From a virus: a stretch of 24,443 bases of DNA. Where the stretch lies: positions 1 to 24,443 of the IMG/VR virus record IMGVR_UViG_3300027710_000132; one strand, 5' to 3'. This document shows, piece after piece, positions 1 to 6,199 of the stretch (position 1 is its first letter; the number at the start of each line of letters is the position of its first letter). The notes below the pieces were generated by a model that was not told where the DNA came from, made no database searches, and saw nothing but the letters and a program-made list of their open reading frames with translations. The position numbers were made by a program, and so were the translations under genes.

Positions 1-2
1 GT

Positions 3-59
3 ATATGGGGTGCGCTTGGACTATTTGGTTTAGTTTCATTGTTTAGACTATTTCTATGA
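3..59 (+). CDS. C-terminal end of an upstream membrane-type protein (partial)
   Basis: The frame beginning at position 3 is open from the window edge to a TGA at 57-59 and encodes 18 very hydrophobic residues, starting IWGALGLFGL and ending RLFL. The stop overlaps the ATG of the next gene as ATGA, the usual translational-coupling arrangement in compact phage genomes. The other two plus frames are closed by stop codons within this stretch. The hydrophobic tail suggests a membrane segment at the protein's C-terminus. Only 18 codons are visible, so the product cannot be named. The call rests on the ATGA junction and the composition. Confidence 0.5.
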   Translation: MWGALGLFGLVSLFRLFL

Positions 60-694
60 AAAATGGAAAATATTTTATAGTTCTCTTCTGTAACAAGAAG
101 AAAGTTAAAATATTATATAAGTGTATGAAACGTACCACTGTTTATGAATATTGGCGCGAATTTAAAACAGAAAAGAAACCAAGATACGTAAAACAACAGG
201 GTGGAAAACGTAATCGTGAACTAATATATGAGTTGGGTCTCATATTTCCAAACAATAGATGGGCAACTCAGGTGTGGGTTAAAGATAGTTTAGGTAGGAA
301 CGAACCTGCAAAAATTGAAGATGATAAGTTTCGTATCAAAGAGATTGTACCTTATTGGGAAGAAGAGTTGATATACGATTACTCAATTAAGAAAAGAATC
401 CGGTACCATCAAATGATGGAGTATATCGAAAGTGTAACTGAAATTGCTCAGATTTTTACATTAAATAACAAATTATTTGTTCAAGTGGAGGATGATGTGA
501 GATTATTTGGTAATAAGAACATCAAAGATGCGGATAGATTACTTGAATTAGTTAAAGAAGACCTACTAAAAAAGAAACGTGGTAACTTTATCTTTGTTAG
601 AGATGTTACCACGCATCAAAGGACTCTGTTATATGATTTACTTGAATCTAAGGGCTTCAAACGTCAAGAGTTGTTCAGACACTACTCTTATTAA
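56..694 (+). CDS. Hypothetical protein, 212 aa, only complete plus-strand gene
   Basis: I do not recognise this family. The protein is basic and mixed alpha/beta in look, rich in Lys, Arg and aromatic residues, with no clear membrane segment. The ATG at 56 is chosen because it forms an ATGA overlap with the partial gene upstream; a later Met at residue 24 (MKRTTVYEYW) is an alternative start. It is the only full gene on the plus strand and converges on the long minus operon: its last 20 bases overlap the 3' end of the neighbouring minus gene. Bases 578-613 within it form an inverted repeat that looks like a terminator for the opposite strand. Early or host-takeover genes are often on the opposite strand to virion genes in phages, but no role can be assigned here. 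Confidence 0.8.
   Translation: MKNGKYFIVLFCNKKKVKILYKCMKRTTVYEYWREFKTEKKPRYVKQQGGKRNRELIYELGLIFPNNRWATQVWVKDSLGRNEPAKIEDDKFRIKEIVPYWEEELIYDYSIKKRIRYHQMMEYIESVTEIAQIFTLNNKLFVQVEDDVRLFGNKNIKDADRLLELVKEDLLKKKRGNFIFVRDVTTHQRTLLYDLLESKGFKRQELFRHYSY
568..613 (-). terminator. Terminator-like hairpin for the minus operon, antisense within the convergent gene
   Basis: The arms CGTGGTAAC (578-586) and GTTACCACG (605-613) form a perfect 9-bp inverted repeat around an 18-nt loop. Read on the minus strand, the hairpin is followed at once by TTTCTTTTTT (577-568), the order expected of an intrinsic terminator. The last minus gene ends at 675, about 60 nt upstream in that direction. The large loop lowers confidence, and because the arms are also coding the repeat could be coincidence. 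Confidence 0.5.
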
Positions 695-908
695 AAATAA
701 GGTCTACAAATCCAATTGTAATTGAAAAGGAACCGTCCGGTTTATCCATTTTCCTGCCGTATTTTTTCTGTATAAAATCAAACGAATAATTAAATTCTTC
801 ATTCGATAGTTCTAACACTACGGTACTTGATACTGTTTGTATCGATAACTTTTCGATTAAATCTGATATGATAGCTAATTGATTTAATAAATCACCCTTT
901 CTTTCCAT
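675..908 (-). CDS. Hypothetical protein, 77 aa
   Basis: Small unknown protein starting MERKGDLLNQLAII, with an amphipathic N-terminal helix and a beta-rich C-terminal half (GSFSITIGFVDLIF). The ATG at 908 is preferred over an in-frame TTG two codons upstream. The gene overlaps the 3' end of the minus gene before it by 17 nt, and its own 3' end overlaps the convergent plus-strand gene by 20 nt. It is the last gene of the minus-strand series in this window. No domain is recognised and no function is proposed. Confidence 0.65.
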   Translation of the reverse strand: MERKGDLLNQLAIISDLIEKLSIQTVSSTVVLELSNEEFNYSFDFIQKKYGRKMDKPDGSFSITIGFVDLIFNKSSV

Positions 909-1017
909 ATCCAAATATCTGTGCTATTTTTTTAATAAATGTTAATTTTTCTTTTGGTGTTGGTTTGGGTATTAATTCGTTTTTATCAAATTTTTTCAAT
1001 TCATTAATCATCTTCAT
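892..1017 (-). CDS. Small basic hypothetical protein, 41 aa (68 aa if the upstream start is used)
   Basis: Very small Lys-rich protein ending KKIAQIFGYGKKG; no recognised family. Two starts are plausible. An ATG at 1098 gives 68 residues but overlaps the preceding gene by 95 nt. The ATG at 1017 gives 41 residues with a 14-nt overlap, and an ATG at 1011 gives an 8-nt overlap. The shorter form is chosen because the neighbouring genes overlap only briefly. An AAGGAGA stretch lies 14 nt upstream of the 1017 ATG, probably too far to act as a ribosome-binding site. Its frame is open, but coding evidence is weak for a gene this short. Confidence 0.5.
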   Translation of the reverse strand: MKMINELKKFDKNELIPKPTPKEKLTFIKKIAQIFGYGKKG

Positions 1018-1492
1018 CTTGTGGTTCTGTATCTCCTTCTCGTCCTTCGTCATTTCCTTGTTCAACCAGTCCATACCCTGTTGCAATTTCTTGTCCATCT
1101 TTATTTAATAAATCTAAGTCTTTTAATTTATCTAACGGTTCGCTTTTAAAGCGTTCTTCTAATTCTTTAACTTTTAAATTATAATCTTCTTGTAATCTTT
1201 TTTGTTTTTCTATAAATAACCTACGTTTTTCCTCCTCTTCTTTATTGACATTAATAATTTCAAGAGCACACGCCAAAACTACTTCATAACCTTCCATTGT
1301 TGATGTAGCGATAAGTGAGACTAACGTATATTTTTCATTTTTATCTTGAACCTTTATTTTTAATGAACGATATGGTTTGACAATATCTTCAAACTTCCAA
1401 GACAATGGTAATTTAATATCTAAACTGACGTTATTTTCAATCTCTCTTAATGAGTGAAAATATGGTCTTAATGATTTTATTGATTCAAACAC
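1004..1492 (-). CDS. Hypothetical protein with charged coiled-coil C-terminal half, 162 aa
   Basis: Unknown protein. Residues 1 to about 80 look alpha/beta (with VSLIATSTMEGYEVVLACAL). Residues about 82-130 are a strongly charged helix (EEEEKRRLFIEKQKRLQEDY) likely to form a coiled coil, followed by an acidic tail (DTEPQDEDD). The first codon is GTG at 1492; no ATG lies nearby in frame, and this start sits just after the stop of the preceding 59-residue membrane gene (1497). Composition and length are typical of phage accessory proteins. Function unknown. Confidence 0.75.
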   Translation of the reverse strand: MFESIKSLRPYFHSLREIENNVSLDIKLPLSWKFEDIVKPYRSLKIKVQDKNEKYTLVSLIATSTMEGYEVVLACALEIINVNKEEEEKRRLFIEKQKRLQEDYNLKVKELEERFKSEPLDKLKDLDLLNKDGQEIATGYGLVEQGNDEGREGDTEPQDEDD

Positions 1493-1496
1493 GTTG

Positions 1497-1676
1497 TTAA
1501 ATTAAAAAATAAGTTATTATGTATGATAACGATGCCAAATAAGATACTTGCTCTAATTTAGTTAACGTTAACGGTTTTGGGTCTTCTTCTGTTAGTCTTA
1601 ATACAAACTCAACAACAAAATGTATTATGTATAAAATGCATAATACAAATACAAACAATTCAATCTCTTCCTTCAT
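1497..1676 (-). CDS. Small membrane protein with two hydrophobic segments, 59 aa
   Basis: Easily missed open frame of 59 codons. It begins at ATG 1676, overlapping the 3' end of the histone-like gene by 17 nt, and ends with TAA at 1497-1499, 4 nt before the next gene's start. Residues 5-28 are highly hydrophobic (IELFVFVLCILYIIHFVVEF), residues 29-43 form a polar linker (with TEEDPKP), and residues 44-59 form a second hydrophobic stretch (VSYLASLSYIITYFLI). This predicts a two-helix inner-membrane hairpin. It fills the only otherwise empty 167-nt gap in this part of the operon with normal gene spacing on both sides, which supports its being real. Holin-like or superinfection-related roles are possible for small phage membrane proteins, but nothing here proves one. 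Confidence 0.7.
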   Translation of the reverse strand: MKEEIELFVFVLCILYIIHFVVEFVLRLTEEDPKPLTLTKLEQVSYLASLSYIITYFLI

Positions 1677-1848
1677 GTCTTTTTATTTCGTCTAAAATTT
1701 CCTTACGGAATGTCGCAATAAGTGATTTTACCTCTTGTGCGTTTTTTCTTGCTCTGATTGATGCGCTATGATTTCCTTTCACAAAAACTTTCTTCGTATC
1801 TACTGATATCTTTTCAACCAGGTCCTTTATTTTAATTAAGGTTTCCAT
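1660..1848 (-). CDS. Histone H1-like DNA-binding protein (Hc1 family), 62 aa
   Basis: Residues 24-48 contain KGNHSASIRARKNAQEVKSL followed by a TFRKE segment. This aligns by eye with the signature of the short Bacteroidota histone H1-like proteins (KGNKAAGTRARKxxxELEKLxKEFRKxS), and the length is close to the 55-60 residues usual for that family. Family members are basic, helical nucleoid proteins that bind DNA non-specifically. Here the protein could help condense or protect phage DNA, or alter host chromatin; that role is inferred. A candidate promoter (TTG, 20 nt, TATATTG) lies 20 nt upstream of the ATG, so it may be transcribed on its own. The small two-helix membrane gene overlaps its 3' end. 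Confidence 0.8.
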   Translation of the reverse strand: METLIKIKDLVEKISVDTKKVFVKGNHSASIRARKNAQEVKSLIATFRKEILDEIKRHEGRD

Positions 1849-1868
1849 ATTATTTCGGTTTTTAATAT

Positions 1869-1898
1869 CAATATACGGGAAAATAATTACTTTTTCAA
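1869..1898 (-). promoter_or_regulatory. Candidate Bacteroidota-type promoter for the histone-like gene
   Basis: On the minus strand, TTG (1898-1896) is followed after exactly 20 nt by TATATTG (1875-1869), and the ATG begins 20 nt further on. Known Bacteroidota promoters have TTTG or TTG near -33 and TAnnTTTG near -7, 19-21 nt apart. The -7 match lacks one T. The same TATATTG lies before two other genes in this window. Confidence 0.45.
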
Positions 1899-2342
1899 GT
1901 TTTGTTCTAACAATTTGTAAATTTCTGTTAACATATCAAGTTCCGACCTTGACTTTCTGTATTTGAAATCGAATAACTTATAAAAGTATTCCGATATTTT
2001 GCTTGACTCATTATCTAATTGCACAAAATAATAAGCTTCTAAAAAGAAGTTCCAAAAATATTGGTAATGTTGTCCCCTCTCTTTAATATAAATTTTTTCT
2101 TTACTGAAGTTTTCAATTGTTTTATCCCAACACCAAGTGAAATGATTTTTCTGGTCTTCCTCTGCTTGGATTACATCGTTACCCAAATAAGTTTCATCAA
2201 TTAAGGAATGGAATGAATAAATAAAGTCGTAAAAGAGTTCTATTCTTTCACGACTTATATTGTATGCTTTGTACCAAATATCAATTTGGTTCTTGTAATT
2301 TTCCGAGGTAATAAACTCTAAATAACCTTCTCTATTTTCCAT
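1887..2342 (-). CDS. Hypothetical protein, 151 aa
   Basis: Unknown protein rich in aromatic residues (many Tyr, Phe and Trp) and probably all-helical, for example YDFIYSFHSLIDETYLG and QHYQYFWNFFLEAYYFVQL. No membrane segment, signal peptide or catalytic motif is visible. It starts at ATG 2342, and a TATATTG box lies 15 nt upstream, so it may begin its own transcript. The downstream histone-like gene follows after 38 nt. No function proposed. Confidence 0.8.
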   Translation of the reverse strand: MENREGYLEFITSENYKNQIDIWYKAYNISRERIELFYDFIYSFHSLIDETYLGNDVIQAEEDQKNHFTWCWDKTIENFSKEKIYIKERGQHYQYFWNFFLEAYYFVQLDNESSKISEYFYKLFDFKYRKSRSELDMLTEIYKLLEQNLKK

Positions 2343-2357
2343 AATCCTACTTACTTA

Positions 2358-2364
2358 CAATATA
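2358..2364 (-). promoter_or_regulatory. Candidate -7 box (TATATTG) before the 151-aa gene
   Basis: TATATTG on the minus strand lies 15 nt before the ATG at 2342, in a 49-nt gap between genes. It matches the box before the histone-like and sigma genes. No clear TTG is found 19-21 nt further upstream, where the sequence is T-rich only, so the call is weaker than for the other two sites. Confidence 0.3.
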
Positions 2365-2391
2365 GGGATAAAAGAAAATAAAAAAAAGATA

Positions 2392-3636
2392 TTACTGAGT
2401 TTTTTTGTTATACCCAAAAATCTTTTTCATCTTCTCAATATCCTCATTGATAAGATTTGTTTTTAATACTTCTGACTCATCAATCCTATCTTTTGGACCC
2501 GGGTCTTTTTTATACATCGGAGCTTTTTCTTGTTCAGCTTCTTTTTTCTTAGCTCTGTCTGCTAATTTTTTTCCTGTGTCAGTTGCAATAACATTAGCTG
2601 CATCATGTGAATTACCCATTGTTGTGTCACCATCTAATGCTTTCTTTATTCTTGCGTTGAATTGTTCTGATGGTTCGTTATCGTAATCTAAATCTAACAA
2701 TGTACCACCTCTAAAGTTGCTTACAAATTCATCTTCCTTTTCATTATTGTTAACTGCAACCTTTTCTCCTTTTTTATTTGCTTCAGGAAACTCAGGATTA
2801 GTTCCACCCGGTATTTCTAACTGACCTTTAATTTTTTTATTAACATCGTTTAAATTAGCGTCGTTTTCTTTACCACTTGCTGAACGTATTTTCTTTTGTG
2901 TATCAATACCCGGTACCGCAGCTTCGCTAACCATCTTACTAATTAATTTAGTCAATTCAGATTCAGTTAAACGTATTGTCTTCTTTTTAGATTCCATCAT
3001 AGCACCAGAACACTCAGTACACATACCTTCTTCATTCATCATACCACCACATTCGTTGCAAGTGTCCTTCATTTCATTTATGTCTTCTTCCATGTAGCCG
3101 CTACCACATTCATCACATTCTTCCTCTTCTTCTTTGGTATCTTGTTTTTGGCCTTTAAGGATTTTGAAATCCTCACCATCTATTTTACCATTATTGTTTT
3201 TATCTAATTTCTTTTGTCCACCAATTAATTCTTCCTCCACATCGAATTCTTTACCATCAACGGTAAATGTTTTTTCACCGCTTTCTTTTGCTTTAGTCAT
3301 TGCACCGGTAAATGCATTACCTTCTTTTGTTTCAAATTTTTTCATATTTTCAGTTTCTTCTAATTCTTCACCCATTTTATCTAATTTTTCAATCATATCA
3401 CTATGAGATTCATAATTTGCTTTCTCAATGATAAATTGTTTTCCCGGATGTTCTTTTTCTAATTTATTAACATGCTCTTCAGCTTCTTCTTGTGTGTCGC
3501 AAGCAACAACAGGTTCACCTTCACAAGTTACATTATATTTTTCCATTAAACCACCCATTGATTCTTTAAGAATACTTTTCTTAATTTCATCAAAAACGAT
3601 GCTTTCCATGATTGAGTTTAATTCTTCAACTTTCAT
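2392..3636 (-). CDS. Acidic multi-domain protein with EF-hand-like loop and three CxxC pairs, 414 aa
   Basis: Very hydrophilic, Glu/Lys-rich protein of unknown function. An N-terminal part (1 to about 75) includes a compact unit with CDTQEEAEEHVNKLEKEHPG. Residues 145-156 (DKNNNGKIDGED) match a calcium-binding EF-hand loop. Three CxxC pairs follow at C174/C177, C193/C196 and C206/C209, probably a zinc-ribbon-like unit. Residues 219-236 contain TIRLTESELTKLISKM, a motif I associate from memory with proteins of environmental T4-like phages. The C-terminus is disordered and ends KMKKIFGYNKKTQ. It is next to the ParB-like gene with 1 nt between stop and start. A virion or assembly role is plausible from composition and context but not shown. 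Confidence 0.7.
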   Translation of the reverse strand: MKVEELNSIMESIVFDEIKKSILKESMGGLMEKYNVTCEGEPVVACDTQEEAEEHVNKLEKEHPGKQFIIEKANYESHSDMIEKLDKMGEELEETENMKKFETKEGNAFTGAMTKAKESGEKTFTVDGKEFDVEEELIGGQKKLDKNNNGKIDGEDFKILKGQKQDTKEEEEECDECGSGYMEEDINEMKDTCNECGGMMNEEGMCTECSGAMMESKKKTIRLTESELTKLISKMVSEAAVPGIDTQKKIRSASGKENDANLNDVNKKIKGQLEIPGGTNPEFPEANKKGEKVAVNNNEKEDEFVSNFRGGTLLDLDYDNEPSEQFNARIKKALDGDTTMGNSHDAANVIATDTGKKLADRAKKKEAEQEKAPMYKKDPGPKDRIDESEVLKTNLINEDIEKMKKIFGYNKKTQ

Positions 3637-3637
3637 A

Positions 3638-4735
3638 CTAAATAAATATCTGTTTTATTTCATTTAATACAATTTTTTGAATTTCATTTTTAGGAATACC
3701 CGTATTTTTTGAAACTTCATTAATTGCATTTTGTATTTCTTTATCTTCTTTGATAAATTCCAATGCTCCGGTGTTACCTTGATTACAATATGGGAACCTT
3801 TTACACTTTTCTTTTATCTTAACAAATACACCACCGGGTCCTCCCCATTTTGGAAAATTTTTATCCTTAACTGCTCTACCTTTATAGATGCTGTCAGGTC
3901 CATCAATCTTTAATGGGTTCCTACGTCCACCCTTTGGTGTTCTACCAAATGCAGGAACATCATATGCTCCTGATGATGACGATGTGGTAGCTTCTTCAAC
4001 CTCTTCTTCTTGCTCGTTTAATTTAGCATTATGTATTGTGTTGATTTTTCTTTTAACCATACTACCAAACGCAGGTCCTTCAAAAGAACCCGATGAACCA
4101 CTATCAGTTTCGTCAATATCTTTTTTTTGTGATTTTACACCTGACATTTTAGAAAATTCTTTTTTACTAAATTGAACATCCTCTTTGTCAAATTTATCAA
4201 CCATATTATTAAAAACTTTTTTTCGGTTGCCTGTGTCTTTAATTTGTTTTAAAATTTCTGCTACACCAATAACCATATCATCGTCATGTTCATGAGAATC
4301 ATTACCATCTGATTTATTTGATTCGTTCATATTTTCTATTCTTGCAATAAAAACTTTAGGACTCACACCAATAGCGGCAGCGGTACTTAATCTTGTGTTA
4401 CCTGCCACTAAAATATATCTATCCCCCAATTTTAATATTAATGGTCTATTATATTCACCATTCATGATTGCCTTAGCTAAAATTTTTGGACTTGTCTTGT
4501 TGTACATTTTGGCAATCTTCATTACCGCATTCGTATCACCTTTTTGGATTTCATTAGATTCTGTGTTCTCTAATTTACCCCATATATCATTGGTTAAAGT
4601 TTCTTCTTTAGAACTATTGAAAGCTTTAACTAATTGTTCTACACTAATTTCAATATTTTCATCACGACTCAAGTCTTGAACCGCTCTTTGCAGTTCATCC
4701 ATTTCACCTTCAATGTCGGGTCTTTTATTGCTCAT
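3638..4735 (-). CDS. ParB-like domain protein with duplicated PAFG motif, 365 aa
   Basis: Residues about 64-131 carry a ParB/sulfiredoxin-type core: NRPLILKLGDRYILVAGNTR (96-115) followed by LSTAAAIGV, the usual G-x-x-R...A-A...G pattern. Proteins with this domain bind nucleotides, and some cleave DNA. The remainder is unlike ParB: an acidic His/Asp stretch (about 141-153), two copies of a Ser/Gly-rich PAFG motif (about 212-224 and 252-264), and a C-terminal segment with CKRFPYCNQG (C311, C317) and a helical tail. It overlaps the upstream 79-aa gene by 1 nt (TAATG). In this hydrophilic gene cluster a virion-linked or packaging role is as likely as segregation; no ParA partner is visible. Confidence 0.65.
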   Translation of the reverse strand: MSNKRPDIEGEMDELQRAVQDLSRDENIEISVEQLVKAFNSSKEETLTNDIWGKLENTESNEIQKGDTNAVMKIAKMYNKTSPKILAKAIMNGEYNRPLILKLGDRYILVAGNTRLSTAAAIGVSPKVFIARIENMNESNKSDGNDSHEHDDDMVIGVAEILKQIKDTGNRKKVFNNMVDKFDKEDVQFSKKEFSKMSGVKSQKKDIDETDSGSSGSFEGPAFGSMVKRKINTIHNAKLNEQEEEVEEATTSSSSGAYDVPAFGRTPKGGRRNPLKIDGPDSIYKGRAVKDKNFPKWGGPGGVFVKIKEKCKRFPYCNQGNTGALEFIKEDKEIQNAINEVSKNTGIPKNEIQKIVLNEIKQIFI

Positions 4736-4974
4736 TATTTAACATTCTTTAATGCGCCTTCCCAAAAAGATTTACGTTGCCATAATGTTTTAAACAATTC
4801 AACAACAACTTTGGTAGATAAATCAATTATTTTATCATCAATATTCTTAGTACCCAATTCTTTTTGAACCATCTTAATAACTTGGCTATGTGCTTGAGTA
4901 GTATCCAAGAAATCTTTTATTTCTTTTCTTGTGATTCTTTCAATCTCTTTTTTATCTTCGTTACTAAGTGCCAT
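4735..4974 (-). CDS. Small helical hypothetical protein, 79 aa
   Basis: Highly charged helical protein starting MALSNEDKKEIERITRKEIK and ending RKSFWEGALKNVK. No known domain is recognised. It is tightly packed: its TAA overlaps the ATG of the ParB-like gene by 1 nt, and its ATG lies 1 nt after the stop of the 169-aa gene. The three proteins may be co-translated and work together. Confidence 0.75.
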   Translation of the reverse strand: MALSNEDKKEIERITRKEIKDFLDTTQAHSQVIKMVQKELGTKNIDDKIIDLSTKVVVELFKTLWQRKSFWEGALKNVK

Positions 4975-4975
4975 T

Positions 4976-5485
4976 TTAGTTATTATTTCTTTGACTTATT
5001 ATTGGTTCCATTGAGCTTTTAAACACTTCGTTGAACTTAGCTAACTTCTCTAATGTATTTGCAACGTTCTGCTCTAATTTTAACATATCAGCCATAACAT
5101 ATACACCACCTTCTTTACCCGCAATAAACACAAACTTGATTCCATCATCAGTTAATGTACCATCCAATCTAATTTGGTCAGGAAACAATGAAAACCCCGG
5201 TTCAAAGTTTACAATTTGTGAAACTTGTTGTCTAAAATTATCTATAATACCGGAAATTTCATTCTTTTGCTCATCCAATAATTTCATATCAACGTCATCA
5301 GTAGAATTCATTTTAACATCAACATCATTAATGACAAGAATATCATCTTTCATGCTTTGTTCTGGTTGAGGTTCATCTTGTGCCATCTCAACTTGTTCCC
5401 TTAAAATTTTATTTGACGCAGTTGATTCATTGAGTTTCCTCATCATGTTCAACATTTTTTTGTCTAAGTCGTAACTATTTTTCAT
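4976..5485 (-). CDS. Hypothetical protein with helical ends, 169 aa
   Basis: Residues 1-35 form a charged helix (YDLDKKMLNMMRKLNESTAS). Residues 36-75 are acidic and probably disordered, residues about 75-95 are helical, and about 95-135 contain a beta unit (with DGIKFVFIAGKEGGVYVMAD), followed by a final helix. Its start overlaps the 3' end of the amidase-like gene by 11 nt. No family is recognised. A chaperone or assembly role is possible from context, but there is no direct evidence. Confidence 0.75.
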   Translation of the reverse strand: MKNSYDLDKKMLNMMRKLNESTASNKILREQVEMAQDEPQPEQSMKDDILVINDVDVKMNSTDDVDMKLLDEQKNEISGIIDNFRQQVSQIVNFEPGFSLFPDQIRLDGTLTDDGIKFVFIAGKEGGVYVMADMLKLEQNVANTLEKLAKFNEVFKSSMEPIISQRNNN

Positions 5486-6092
5486 TTTTTCTTGGATTGC
5501 TAAAGAATACCCTAAAATTAAAAGAAGGGTTTATATCAGTATAAATACTTGCAAAATTAGATTTACATACAATTCCATTGAAATTTGATGCATTTTCTAA
5601 GTATCCTTGTGATGGCACTGTTTGTTTATATATCTCATGTTTATCACATAAGTGTTCACACAGTTCGGCAAGTGAATTTAATTGTGTTTCACCGTACTTA
5701 TCCCAAAAATAATAGTTTCTCCAATTACGTATGTGTGGCTCAGACCTATACGGGTCTCCAATCCAATTGTGTAATATACCGGTGATTGTGTTTTTGTTTA
5801 ACCACCCCAAGTTTTCGACGGCGATTTTAATTTGTTTCCTATCTATTTTTGGGTTATCAAAGGTATTTGAACTATAGTTGGTGTCAAATAGTTGATAAAC
5901 CATACCAAGCTTAGAAACAACAAAATGGGGTACGTCTTCGTACTTCCCATTTTTGCGATACTTTATCTTATTTATGAAATCGTCGACACGTCTTTGTGTG
6001 TCATAAAGTAAAATCTGCGTTTTTTTAGATTTTCTTTTATGTATGTTAAGTTGATTTTTATCTAACGTTTCTACATTAAAAATTTCTAACAT
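5475..6092 (-). CDS. Amidase_2-fold protein (N-acetylmuramoyl-L-alanine amidase-like) with altered zinc-site residues, 205 aa
   Basis: The layout follows type-2 amidases: a beta strand at 26-32 (QILLYDT), then PHFVVSKLGMVYQLFD (55-70), a core strand with IAVENLGWL (90-98), a helix TQLNSLAELCEHLCDK (136-151) and a terminal GIVCKSNFASIYTDINPSF (173-191). In active enzymes the first zinc ligand is a His in an HHT-like position, here YDT (Tyr30-Asp31). The second is a His near the C-terminal GH motif, here Cys176. The third can be Asp, and Asp186 is kept. It may be inactive and only bind cell wall or act structurally, or it may use altered ligands. There is no signal peptide. It follows the poly-A frameshift site of the preceding gene. 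Confidence 0.6.
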   Translation of the reverse strand: MLEIFNVETLDKNQLNIHKRKSKKTQILLYDTQRRVDDFINKIKYRKNGKYEDVPHFVVSKLGMVYQLFDTNYSSNTFDNPKIDRKQIKIAVENLGWLNKNTITGILHNWIGDPYRSEPHIRNWRNYYFWDKYGETQLNSLAELCEHLCDKHEIYKQTVPSQGYLENASNFNGIVCKSNFASIYTDINPSFNFRVFFSNPRKNEK

Positions 6093-6094
6093 TC

Positions 6095-6199
6095 TTATGA
6101 TTTTTTATCATCAGCTTCCCAATATATGTCACGATATTTTACTGAATTTGACATTTCCTCCGGGTGGTTTTCTATTATTTCTTCCGAAGACTTGGTTAT
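6095..6199 (-). other. Possible -1 frame extension of the 399-aa membrane protein (34 codons)
   Basis: The 399-residue frame ends GAA AAA AAA AAA TAA within a run of 11 A (6209-6199). Shifting back one base at the run continues as ATA ACC AAG TCT and stays open for 34 codons to a TAA at 6097-6095, leaving just 2 nt before the next ATG at 6092. The extension is charged (with SSEEIIENHPEEM and YRDIYWEADDKKS), like the tail it would extend. A programmed frameshift, polymerase slippage or a homopolymer sequencing error would each explain it. Confidence 0.5.

Noticed and set aside
1018-1098. Longer 68-residue form of the small basic protein
   Set aside because: It would overlap the upstream gene by 95 nt, far more than the short overlaps seen elsewhere; kept only as an alternative start.
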